Positions 27,703 through 35,843 of a stretch of 48,979 bases of DNA are shown here, in pieces. This DNA is from Planctomycetota bacterium. Lineage in GTDB: Bacteria; Planctomycetota; J058. Every line of letters begins with the position of its first letter. The first letter of the stretch is position 1. The position numbers and the translations under genes were made by a program. The notes beneath the pieces are model-generated. The model made no database searches, was not told the origin of the DNA, and was given only the letters and a program-made list of their open reading frames with translations. The stretch lies in assembly GCA_019636275.1 (NCBI GenBank), contig JAHBXY010000060.1, positions 1 to 48,979 of the forward strand, written 5' to 3'.

Positions 27703-28707
27703 GTGGTCCTGAGGAGCGCGCGCCGCGCCGGCTTCACGATCCTCGAGATCCTCATCGCCATCGTCGTGCTCGTCCTGGGGATCACCGGGATCATCGCCCT
27801 GTTCCCCACGGCGATCGAGTCGGGCAACAAGACGGTCGAGGACAGCTACGCGGCCGCGATCACGCAGTCGGTCGGCGACTCGCTGACCGTCGGCCTGCGC
27901 GAGAGCCGCTACCGGACGCAGGGGCTGGCCGGCGGGCGGCAGTACACCTACTTCGTGTTCAACCACGACGGCGTGCTCGACCAGGCGCCGCTCAACCCGC
28001 AGGACTTCACCGCGGCCTCGGGCGGCACGGCCCAGAAGCAGGGCGCGCTCTGGCGCCGCGACTACTGCGTGATCCTGCCCCAGGGGCCGCCGGGCAACCG
28101 GAGCGCCCCGGCCGAGCCGAACTTCATGTACCCCGTGCCCTCGATGGTCCTGGACAACGCGTCCGAGGCCCAGAAGGACGGGGACGCCGACGGCCTGAAC
28201 CAGCGCAACGCGGGCCGGCTCGGCAGCGGCAACCTCGTCGACAACCTGGCGGTCACGTTCATGCGCCCCTCGTCGACGGGCGGCGCCCTCTCGCCGTGGG
28301 TCAGCCGCGTCTACAACCTCGGCCGCTACCGCGACCTGCCCGACGGCCAGGAGCTGCCCATGGGGCCGACCGGCACGCGCATGCAGAAGGGCGACATCCG
28401 CCTCGAGTACCGCGGCGACGCGATCGTCACCGGGGCGACGACCGAGGCCACGATCGCGCTCGACCCCTACCCCACCTACTCGTTCGCCTTCACGCTCCAG
28501 CGCGCGCGCGTGGACACCAACGGCGACGGTCGGCTCACCCAGGCGGACGACGAGTTCTCGAACTCGCTCTACACGCTGCGGGTGATGATCTTCAAGAACT
28601 TCGACCGGCTGGCGGCCCACGAGGCGCGGCCGGGCGCGACCGGCGACGTCTCGATCCCGCGCACGAACATCCGCATCCGCGAGTTCGTGACCCTGCTGGC
28701 CCTCTGA
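27703..28707 (+). CDS. GspI-like prepilin 4
   Basis: A prepilin of about 334 residues. I choose GTG 27703 because GAGGGAGG lies just before it and it gives a leader (VVLRSARRAG) like those of its neighbours; ATG 27667 is an in-frame alternative with no clear binding site. The cleavage region is AG^FTILEILIAIVVLVLGITG, with the ITGII continuation seen in GspI/PilV-type minor pilins. It carries a DTNGDGRLTQADDEF loop, an EF-hand-like calcium motif near the C-terminus. Part of the same operon. Confidence 0.83.
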   Translation: MVLRSARRAGFTILEILIAIVVLVLGITGIIALFPTAIESGNKTVEDSYAAAITQSVGDSLTVGLRESRYRTQGLAGGRQYTYFVFNHDGVLDQAPLNPQDFTAASGGTAQKQGALWRRDYCVILPQGPPGNRSAPAEPNFMYPVPSMVLDNASEAQKDGDADGLNQRNAGRLGSGNLVDNLAVTFMRPSSTGGALSPWVSRVYNLGRYRDLPDGQELPMGPTGTRMQKGDIRLEYRGDAIVTGATTEATIALDPYPTYSFAFTLQRARVDTNGDGRLTQADDEFSNSLYTLRVMIFKNFDRLAAHEARPGATGDVSIPRTNIRIREFVTLLAL

Positions 28708-28765
28708 GCCGGCCGTCCATTCACCGCCGGGGCCGCGCGCGGCCCCTCCTTCGAGGAAGAGGCGC

Positions 28766-29962
28766 ATGACCCGCCCTCAACGGCCCGCGGGCTTCACGCT
28801 CATCGAGCTCATGGTCGCCATGGCGCTGATGATGATCCTCACGGGGAGCGTCGTCTTCATCTTCATCCAGGCGCAGAAGATCTTCACGACCGTCAACGCG
28901 CGGGTCGAGGTCTACCAGTACGCGCGCTACGCGTTCGACCAGATGGAGCGCGACCTCGCCAACGTCGTCCGCACGAGCGACATGGAGTTCTTCGACGACC
29001 AGCCGCCCCCGGGCGGCCGGCCGGGGCGCTACGACCCGGGCGAGGAGATCCCGATCACGGGCGCGCGGGACAACCCGAGCATCTACAACCACTCGCTCAC
29101 CATGCGGCAGCCGGAGGACTACACCGGCGTCGACGGGCAGCGCTACCGCCACGACTCCCTCTACTTCAAGAGCGTGACCGTCGCCGGGGGCCAGACGTCG
29201 GCGGCGCTGATCGAGTACGCGCTGGCCGACATCGACCGCGAGCGGCCTCGCCTGGTGAAGCGGCTCTGGCGGGTGACCGGCGTGGACGCCACGACGCCGA
29301 CGCGGCCGAAGTTCCAGATCAACGGCTCGCCCGGCAACACGGCGCAGCCGATCACGCAGGACCTGTGCCTCTACACGATCGACGCGCGCTTCGAGCTGTT
29401 CGTGCGCAACCGGCGCCTGCCGCAGGTCGGCCAGTTCTACGAGACCCAGCAGCTCGTGGCGCCGCCCCGCATGGTCCCGGGCAACCGCTTCCCGTTCGAG
29501 CCGATCCGAAACGACTGGCAGCCGCCCGACTTCATGATCCAGACCTACTACGACCACCGGCACGAGCAGACGAGCTTCGAGCCCGACATGGGCATCTTCG
29601 ACCCCAACGAGAACCGCCTGTTCCGCACCCGCCTGAACTTCTCGTTCCCCATGCTGCGCGAGGGCGACAAGATCTACATGTGGGGCGGCCACATGCCGAT
29701 CCCGCGCGAGTACACGATCGACAGCTTCCGCCGGCCCGACGGCACGCCGTGGCTGCCGACCGACACGCCCGAGTCCATGCGCATCAAGTTCAAGGAGCCG
29801 CCGCCGGACTGGCCGCAGTCGCTCCCGCCGACGCAGCCGTTCGAGACCCTGTGGGACTGCTCGTGGGTGCCGCCGGCGATCCGCGTGACGCTCCGGATCA
29901 AGGACGCCAAGTCGCTGCAGACCCGCTCGGTGCAGCGCGTGTTCAAGGTCCTCACGAACTAG
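28766..29962 (+). CDS. GspJ/PilW-like prepilin 5
   Basis: A 398-residue prepilin: short leader MTRPQRPAG^, then FTLIELMVAMALMMILTGSV. VYQYARYAFDQMERDLANVV just after the helix is characteristic of GspJ/PilW subunits. The remainder is a large beta-rich domain (about 340 residues), longer than typical GspJ. ATG behind GAGGAAGAGG. It is the last gene of the cluster; a hairpin follows. Confidence 0.85.
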   Translation: MTRPQRPAGFTLIELMVAMALMMILTGSVVFIFIQAQKIFTTVNARVEVYQYARYAFDQMERDLANVVRTSDMEFFDDQPPPGGRPGRYDPGEEIPITGARDNPSIYNHSLTMRQPEDYTGVDGQRYRHDSLYFKSVTVAGGQTSAALIEYALADIDRERPRLVKRLWRVTGVDATTPTRPKFQINGSPGNTAQPITQDLCLYTIDARFELFVRNRRLPQVGQFYETQQLVAPPRMVPGNRFPFEPIRNDWQPPDFMIQTYYDHRHEQTSFEPDMGIFDPNENRLFRTRLNFSFPMLREGDKIYMWGGHMPIPREYTIDSFRRPDGTPWLPTDTPESMRIKFKEPPPDWPQSLPPTQPFETLWDCSWVPPAIRVTLRIKDAKSLQTRSVQRVFKVLTN

Positions 29963-30020
29963 AGGGCCGGCCCGGCCCGTCCGAGGCAGCTGCCTGGCTC
30001 CTTTCCGGCCGGGCCTCTAG
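29959..30020 (+). terminator. Hairpin ending the prepilin cluster
   Basis: CTAGAGGGCCGGCC (29959-29972, including the TAG stop) pairs with 30007-30020 with one mismatch; inside is GGCAGCTGCC. No T-run follows. Confidence 0.5.
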
Positions 30021-30157
30021 CTCAGCTCCCAGCAGCACCACGCCTCGGCCGCTCATTCGACTCGAATGAAGCCTGCTGTCAGACCCGCGTCGGGTGATGC
30101 GGAGAGGTCGGGTTCGTCCCTGGCTGGCGCGCAGGGAGCAGGTACCATGCTCGCCCC

Positions 30158-31102
30158 ATGGGCGACGGCGACCTCGTCATCCGCACGCGCGGCCTGACCA
30201 AGGCCTACGGCGCCCGCTTCGCGGTGCGCGGCCTGGACCTCGAGGTGCCGCGCGGCTGCGCGTTCGGCCTCCTGGGGCAGAACGGCGCCGGCAAGACGAC
30301 GACGATCCGCCTGCTGCTGGGCCTCGTGCGGCCGACCGCCGGCGACGCCCTCATCTTCGGCCGCTCGATCGCCGAGGAGCGCCTGGCGCTCCTGCCGCGG
30401 ATCGGCTGCATGGTCGAGGGGCCGGCCTTCTACCCGTACCTGTCGGCGCGGCGGAACCTGAGCTGGCTGGGCGACATCGCGGGCGGCGTCGCGGCGGCGC
30501 GCGTCGACGAGTGCCTGGCCCGCGTCGGCCTCCTCGACCGCGGCGACGACCTCTACCGCGGCTTCTCCACCGGCATGCGCCAGCGCCTGGGGATCGCCGC
30601 CGCGCTGCTGCTCGACCCGGAGCTGGTGATCCTCGACGAGCCGGTCTCGGGCCTCGACCCGCCGGCGGTCCTCGTCGTGCGCCGCCTGATCCGCGACCTC
30701 GTCGAGCGCGAGGGCAAGACCGTCGTCGTCTCCAGCCACCTGCTGCACGAGGTCGAGGTCTCCTGCGATCGGGTGGCCGTGATCGACCAGGGCCGCGTCG
30801 TCGCCGCGGGCGAGGTGAAGGCCCTGCTCGACCCCGACCAGGCCTGGGTGGACGTGAGCACGCCCGACCCGGGGCGCGCGGCCGAGGTCGCCCGCGGCGT
30901 CGAGGGCGTGCGCTCGGTCGAGGCCCGGCCCGACGGGATCGCGGTCGGCCTCGAGGCCCAGCAGGCCGCGGCGCTCAACCGGCGCCTGGTCGAGGCGGGG
31001 CTCGAGGTGCGCGCCCTCGTGCCGCGCAAGCGCTCGCTCGAGGAGCTGTTCCACGAGCTGGCCGGCACGGCGCGCGTCGAGGCGGCGGAGCTGCGGTCAT
31101 GA
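30158..31102 (+). CDS. ABC transporter ATP-binding protein
   Basis: A 314-residue ATPase. Walker A GQNGAGKTTT (~44-53), a Q-loop region, the signature FSTGMRQRLG (F in place of the usual L), Walker B LVILDEP and the H-loop VSSHLLHEVE are all present. The ~85-residue C-terminal extension after the ATPase is typical of CcmA/YadG/DrrA-type exporters (ABC-2 family). It overlaps the permease gene by ATGA, so this is a two-gene exporter, with unknown substrate. TACCAT 16 bases upstream may be a -10. Confidence 0.93.
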   Translation: MGDGDLVIRTRGLTKAYGARFAVRGLDLEVPRGCAFGLLGQNGAGKTTTIRLLLGLVRPTAGDALIFGRSIAEERLALLPRIGCMVEGPAFYPYLSARRNLSWLGDIAGGVAAARVDECLARVGLLDRGDDLYRGFSTGMRQRLGIAAALLLDPELVILDEPVSGLDPPAVLVVRRLIRDLVEREGKTVVVSSHLLHEVEVSCDRVAVIDQGRVVAAGEVKALLDPDQAWVDVSTPDPGRAAEVARGVEGVRSVEARPDGIAVGLEAQQAAALNRRLVEAGLEVRALVPRKRSLEELFHELAGTARVEAAELRS

Positions 31103-31959
31103 CCGGACGCGTCCTGCGCCTCACGCGCTTCGAGCTGCGCAAGCTGGCCGCCCGGCGGCTGCCCGTCCTGGCCCTCGCGCTGGTCGTGGCGATCGCGCTC
31201 CTCGCCCCGTCGGTCGGGCGCGCCGTCGACACGGCCTCGTCGCTCATGAGCGGCAAGGGGGCCCAGGCCGCCGACAGCTGGAAGAACGGCTGGACGGCCA
31301 TGGCGAGCGCCGTGTCGACGGCGCGGCTGTTCGTGTTCATCGTCGTCGTCGTCCTCGCCGGGAGCGCCGTGGCCGAGGAGGCCTCGCACGGCACGCTCAA
31401 GACGCTCTTCGTGCGCCCCGTGCGCCGCGTCGAGCTCCTCCTGGCCAAGGCCCTGGCCACGTGGGGCTGGGGGGCGCTCCTCCTGGTCGTGGCCGTCCTG
31501 GCCGCCATGCTGGGCGCCGAGCTGAACCTGGGCCTCTACGACGTCGCCGACCCGACCTTCGGCATCACGAAGCACACCTTCGGCACCATGCTGGGCTACA
31601 CGGCGCTCGCCACGGTCGTCACGCTGGCGCCGCTCGCCGCCCTCACGGGCCTCGGGCTCCTGGCCTCGTGCCTCTCCGACCACCCGGGGCACGCCACCGG
31701 CGGCGCGATCGGCGCCCTGTTCTTCCTCTCCGGCCTGGCCGGCGTGGCGACCCACCCCGGCGTGCGCGACGCCATGTTCGTCACCTACTCGGCCATGCCG
31801 TTCGAGGTGGTCGACGCCCTGGCCAACCAGTTCGCGGGCGAGCGCGAGCGGCTGGCGCTCCCCGGCGTCGTCCAGGCGGTCGTCGTCAGCCTCGCCTGGG
31901 CGGTCGCCGGCTTCGGCGGCGCGACGTGGCTGCTCGGGCGGCGCGACATCGGCGGGTAG
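31099..31959 (+). CDS. ABC-2 type transporter permease
   Basis: A 286-residue membrane protein with about six hydrophobic segments (VLALALVVAIALLAPSV, LFVFIVVVVLAGSAV, LLLVVAVLAAMLGAEL, ALATVVTLAPLAALTGLGLL, ATGGAIGALFFLSGLAGVA, and a C-terminal one). SHGTLKTLFVRPVRRVELLL is the short cytoplasmic element characteristic of ABC-2 permeases. It would form the pore for the adjacent ATPase. ATG overlaps the upstream stop. Substrate unknown. Confidence 0.88.
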   Translation: MTGRVLRLTRFELRKLAARRLPVLALALVVAIALLAPSVGRAVDTASSLMSGKGAQAADSWKNGWTAMASAVSTARLFVFIVVVVLAGSAVAEEASHGTLKTLFVRPVRRVELLLAKALATWGWGALLLVVAVLAAMLGAELNLGLYDVADPTFGITKHTFGTMLGYTALATVVTLAPLAALTGLGLLASCLSDHPGHATGGAIGALFFLSGLAGVATHPGVRDAMFVTYSAMPFEVVDALANQFAGERERLALPGVVQAVVVSLAWAVAGFGGATWLLGRRDIGG

Positions 31960-31989
31960 CCGGAACCCACCGCGAGGCCGGAACCCGAC

Positions 31990-32075
31990 ATCAATCGACG
32001 CAGAGGACGCAGAGGAGCCGCGGAGGCAGACCGTTGCCCCCTCTCTGCGTCTCCTCGGCTCCTCTGCGTCCATGA
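31990..32075. repeat. GCAGAGG hairpin, short form
   Basis: Perfect 15-bp arms: GGACGCAGAGGAGCC (32005-32019) with 32057-32071; GCAGAGG words extend both sides. It lies between the permease stop and the first FG-GAP gene and could stop or attenuate transcription. Confidence 0.75.
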
Positions 32076-32155
32076 GCGTCCAGGACGTGGTGCTTCCTCC
32101 CCTGCTTGCGTCGCTCACCTTCCGCTTCGTACCCCCTCGCGTAGGATCGCCCGCC

Positions 32156-33712
32156 ATGCGCCGACGCCTCCTCGCCGCCCCGGCCCTGGCCCTGGTCGTC
32201 CTCGGCTGGGGCGCCCTCCGCGCCCAGGACCCGGGCGTCCAGCTCCGGGTGTGGACCTTCCGCCTCCCGGGCACGGAGCTGGGCCTCGACGTCGCCGACA
32301 TGAACGGCGACGGACGCAAGGACCTGGTGATCGCCCACATGACCGGCCCCCGGGGGCTCGGGCGCACGATCTCGGTCTACGAGCACGGCCCGCCCGGCGG
32401 GCCGCGCTTTCCCAGCGAGCCGACCTGGCGCGTGACCGTCCCGGCCGACGCCTGCGCCTTCCTCGCCGGCGACCTCGACCCGGCCCCCGGCGGCGAGGTG
32501 CTGCTCCTGTGCCCCACGCGCGTCGTCCTGCTCCGCCGCTCGGGCGAGCTGGTCGAGGTGTGCAAGGTCGCCGGCTTCTACGACTATCCGGAGGAGGGCG
32601 GGCTGCCGGTGTGGGACCTGGCCCGCGACCTCGACGGCGACGGCGTCCTCGAGGTCCTCGTGCCCACCAAGGACGGCTACGAGGTCCTGGCCCGGCAGGG
32701 GGGCAAGGGGCCGCTGGCCCCGCGCTGCAAGCTCGCCGTCCCCTCGGAGACGCGCTTCGGCCCGGTGTTCGAGTCGACGCTCCTCAACCGCTTCCTCACG
32801 GCCAGCTCGCGCCTGCGCCGCCTGGTCGTCGCCGACCTCGACGGCAACGGGCGCCAGGACCTCGTCGCCTACCGCGACAAGGGCCTGGCCCGCTTCCTCC
32901 AGCGCCCCGACGGCACCTTCCCGCCGCGGCCCGACGCCGAGGAGCCGCTCGACGTCGTGCGCAAGGCCGAGGCGCCGGGGCAGGAGGCGCGCGAGGGGAG
33001 CGAGGCGTTCGCCAACGTGCGGCTGAACCTCGAGGACGTCGACGGCGACGGCCGCGCCGACCTGATCGCCACGCGCACCCTGGGCGAGATCGGCATGTTC
33101 GAGACGCTGCGCACGCAGCAGCTCGTCTTCCGCGGCCGCCCGGGCGGCTTCGACGAGGCGAAGCCGGACGTGCTCCTCAACATCAAGGGCGTGTCGGCCG
33201 ACCCGGTGTTCGTCGACTGGGACGGCGACGGCAAGAAGGACCTGATCGTCTCCAGCTACCGCATGGACCTGTTCACGAACGTGAAGCGGGCGATCGTCGA
33301 GTCGCTGGGGATCACCTACATGGTCTACCTGCGGCGCGACGGCGACCCGTGGTTCGGCGACGAGCCGGACCTGTCGTTCGAGGTCGACCTCCCGCTCGAG
33401 GCGCTCGAGCGCCGCGGCGGCGCCGCCCCGGTCGACCTCACGGCGGACATCGACGGCGACGGCGTGCGCGACATGGTGCGCCGCTCGCCCGACGGGGCGC
33501 TCGTGATCTCCTTCGGCGGGCAGGTGTCGGGCCTCTTCGGGCGCAAGCGCCCGGGGTTCCGCGACAGGACCCTGCAGGTGCAGGTGCCGCGGAGCGAGCC
33601 GCCGCGCGTCGTCGACCTCGACGGCGACGGCAAGGACGAGCTGATCCTCGAGCCCTTCGGCGGCGAGGACGAGGCCGCGCGCGTCGTGCGCGTCGTGGGG
33701 GTGGAGCGATGA
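32156..33712 (+). CDS. Secreted FG-GAP/VCBS repeat protein 1
   Basis: A 518-residue exported protein: signal peptide with ALVVLGWGALRAQ, then a beta-propeller-like array with seven Asp-box/calcium loops: DMNGDGRKDL, DLDGDGVLEV, DLDGNGRQDL, DVDGDGRADL, DWDGDGKKDL, DIDGDGVRDM and DLDGDGKDEL. These are FG-GAP/VCBS-type repeats, usually surface or periplasmic binding modules. Start set at ATG 32156; TAGGAT just upstream could be its -10. It overlaps a paralogous gene (ATGA). Ligand unknown. Confidence 0.88.
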   Translation: MRRRLLAAPALALVVLGWGALRAQDPGVQLRVWTFRLPGTELGLDVADMNGDGRKDLVIAHMTGPRGLGRTISVYEHGPPGGPRFPSEPTWRVTVPADACAFLAGDLDPAPGGEVLLLCPTRVVLLRRSGELVEVCKVAGFYDYPEEGGLPVWDLARDLDGDGVLEVLVPTKDGYEVLARQGGKGPLAPRCKLAVPSETRFGPVFESTLLNRFLTASSRLRRLVVADLDGNGRQDLVAYRDKGLARFLQRPDGTFPPRPDAEEPLDVVRKAEAPGQEAREGSEAFANVRLNLEDVDGDGRADLIATRTLGEIGMFETLRTQQLVFRGRPGGFDEAKPDVLLNIKGVSADPVFVDWDGDGKKDLIVSSYRMDLFTNVKRAIVESLGITYMVYLRRDGDPWFGDEPDLSFEVDLPLEALERRGGAAPVDLTADIDGDGVRDMVRRSPDGALVISFGGQVSGLFGRKRPGFRDRTLQVQVPRSEPPRVVDLDGDGKDELILEPFGGEDEAARVVRVVGVER

Positions 33713-35244
33713 GGCGGCGGACGCTCGTGGCCCTCTCCGCCCTCGGGGTGGCCGTCGCGGCGGTCGGCGCCCCGGGGCCCGCCCGCAGCCAGTCGGGCGG
33801 GCTGGCCCTGGCGCGCGTCGACATCGAGGTCGGCGGCAAGATCACCGAGGTCGTGCCGTTCGACGTCGACGGCGACGGCAAGAAGGACCTGCTCGTCGTG
33901 CGCGGCCGCGAGGCGCTGCTCTACCTGCAGGGCAAGGACGGCGGCTTCGGGCGCGAGCCGGCGCAGCGCTTCCGCTTCCACCCGCGCACCGTGCTCTTCG
34001 ACGTGGGCGACATCACCGGCGACGGCCGCGCCGAGGTCGTCCTCCTCCAGCCCGACGGGGTCTACGCCTACCGCCTGCAGGAGCGCCCGGGCGGGCGCCT
34101 GCTCTACGGGCTGCGCCCGGAGAAGGTGGCCGACTGCGCGTCGTTCCTCGACCGCCCGCCCGAGGACGAGGTCCGGCGCAAGGAGCTGCTCAAGGACATC
34201 GACGCCGACGGCAAGCTGGACATCCTCGTGCCGCAGCGCGACGGCTTCTCCGTGCTCGCCGCGCGCGGCGGCGGCGAGTTCGCGCCGCCCGAGACGCTCC
34301 CGGCCCCGCCCACGGCGATCCTGAACCCGGGGCGCGACCGGCTCTCCAGCCAGCTCTTCGGCTCCTACTGGTTCCCGAACCCCAACGTGACCTCGTGGGA
34401 CGCCGACGACGCGCCCGACGTGGTCCTGGCCGACGAGACGCGCCTGGTCGTCCTGCGCGCCGCCACGCCGGGGGCCCTGCCGCTCACGCCAGCCGGCACG
34501 TTCCCGATCCCCGGCCAGAAGCAGTTCAGCATGGCCGTGGAGAACCCGTTCGAGCTCGACTTCACCACGCCGCTCGTCCTGCGCGACCTCGACCGCGATG
34601 GCCGCGTCGACGTGGCCTCGACGCACGTGGGCCAGGGCGTCACGCGCGTGTTCAAGAACGGCCCCGACCCGGCCAAGGCGCTCGCGGAGCCGGCGCACGT
34701 CGTGCGCGCCAAGGGGATCTCGTTCCTGACCTTCTTCGTCGACCTCGACGGCGACGGCCTCGACGACCTCGTCCTGCCGCGCATGGACCGCGTCGGCGTG
34801 TGGAGCATCTTCAAGGTCCTCGTCACGCGCTCCGTGCCGATCGACGTGCTGATCTTCTACCAGCGGCGCGACGGGCCCATGTTCCCCGACGAGCCGGACG
34901 CCGTGCGCAACATGGAGGTGCCGCTCGGCATCCAGATGGGCGGCGGCGAGGGGATCCGCTTCGGCACGACGATCGTCGCCACGATCGAGGGCGACCTCGA
35001 CGGCGACGGCAAGAAGGACCTCGTCCAGCGCACCGCCGACGACCGGCTCGCCGTCTTCCGCGGCCAGGGCCGCAGCCTCTCCCGCGACCCCAGCGGCGAG
35101 CTCAAGATCCCCAGCGTCGCCCCCTACCGCTTCGTCCTGCCGGTCGTCGCGGACCTCGACGGCCAGGGGCGCGACGCCGTGATCCTGCGCTACTACTCCT
35201 GGGACCGTCAGGGCGACCGACTGACGATCGTCAGGGCTCGCTGA
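33709..35244 (+). CDS. Secreted FG-GAP/VCBS repeat protein 2
   Basis: A 511-residue paralogue of the preceding gene, with its own signal peptide (cleavage near PARSQS) and calcium loops DVDGDGKKDL, DITGDGRAEV, DIDADGKLDI, DLDRDGRVDV, DLDGDGLDDL and DLDGDGKKDL. The order FYDYPEEGG/CASFLDRPP ... DGFSVLAARGG and a shared RRDGPMFPDEPD-like block show both came from one duplication. Coupled to the first gene by ATGA overlap, so the pair is probably co-secreted. Confidence 0.88.
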   Translation: MRRRTLVALSALGVAVAAVGAPGPARSQSGGLALARVDIEVGGKITEVVPFDVDGDGKKDLLVVRGREALLYLQGKDGGFGREPAQRFRFHPRTVLFDVGDITGDGRAEVVLLQPDGVYAYRLQERPGGRLLYGLRPEKVADCASFLDRPPEDEVRRKELLKDIDADGKLDILVPQRDGFSVLAARGGGEFAPPETLPAPPTAILNPGRDRLSSQLFGSYWFPNPNVTSWDADDAPDVVLADETRLVVLRAATPGALPLTPAGTFPIPGQKQFSMAVENPFELDFTTPLVLRDLDRDGRVDVASTHVGQGVTRVFKNGPDPAKALAEPAHVVRAKGISFLTFFVDLDGDGLDDLVLPRMDRVGVWSIFKVLVTRSVPIDVLIFYQRRDGPMFPDEPDAVRNMEVPLGIQMGGGEGIRFGTTIVATIEGDLDGDGKKDLVQRTADDRLAVFRGQGRSLSRDPSGELKIPSVAPYRFVLPVVADLDGQGRDAVILRYYSWDRQGDRLTIVRAR

Positions 35245-35284
35245 CCGCGTTACGCTGGGGCGCGGCCGGTCCCCGGCCGGGCAG

Positions 35285-35767
35285 GTGACGCCAGTGGAGC
35301 ACACCATCGACTCAGATGCGTCGATCGACCCGGATTCGTCCCAGGGTCTGGTCGCCCCCACCCCGCTCCCGTTCGTGGTGCAGGTCGTCGTGGCCTTCCT
35401 CGTCGTGGACGCGCTGGAGCGGGCGGTCGAGCTGGCCTCGTGGGTGCACGCCTTCCGCTCGTCGCTGGGGGTCCCGCGGACGTCGACCGTACCGAACCTT
35501 CCGGTCCTGGGCCTGTGGGTCGCGGTGAACGTCCTCCTGGTCTTCCTGCTCCTCATGCGGACCCGCGCCGGCCGGCTGTTCACGGCCGCGGTCTTCGTCC
35601 TGCACGCCTTCTACCTGGCCCACGTCCTCGTGGTAAGCGACTCGATCGTCTGGCTTTACATGAGCGACTGGGGGCGAGCCCGCCTGGCCCTCAGCGTGTT
35701 CGTGGACGGCGCGGCCGTCGTCTACCTCCTGGGCGGAGCGGCGGCCGAGGCCCTGGACCTGAGCTAG
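35285..35767 (+). CDS. Integral membrane protein, unknown
   Basis: A 160-residue protein with four hydrophobic segments (FVVQVVVAFLVVDAL; LPVLGLWVAVNVLLVFLLLM; LFTAAVFVLHAFYLAHVLVV; LALSVFVDGAAVVYLLGGAA) after a ~25-residue acidic cytoplasmic head. The start is GTG 35285 (a second GTG at 35294 is possible). I recognise no family. It follows the FG-GAP genes by 40 bases and may belong to their operon. Confidence 0.65.
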   Translation: MTPVEHTIDSDASIDPDSSQGLVAPTPLPFVVQVVVAFLVVDALERAVELASWVHAFRSSLGVPRTSTVPNLPVLGLWVAVNVLLVFLLLMRTRAGRLFTAAVFVLHAFYLAHVLVVSDSIVWLYMSDWGRARLALSVFVDGAAVVYLLGGAAAEALDLS

Positions 35768-35843
35768 TGTCAGGATGGAGCGGCGCTTGCAGACGATACG
35801 CGCTGTGACGGGCGGCCTCGGGCCGCGCCGGAGGGGTTAGGGC

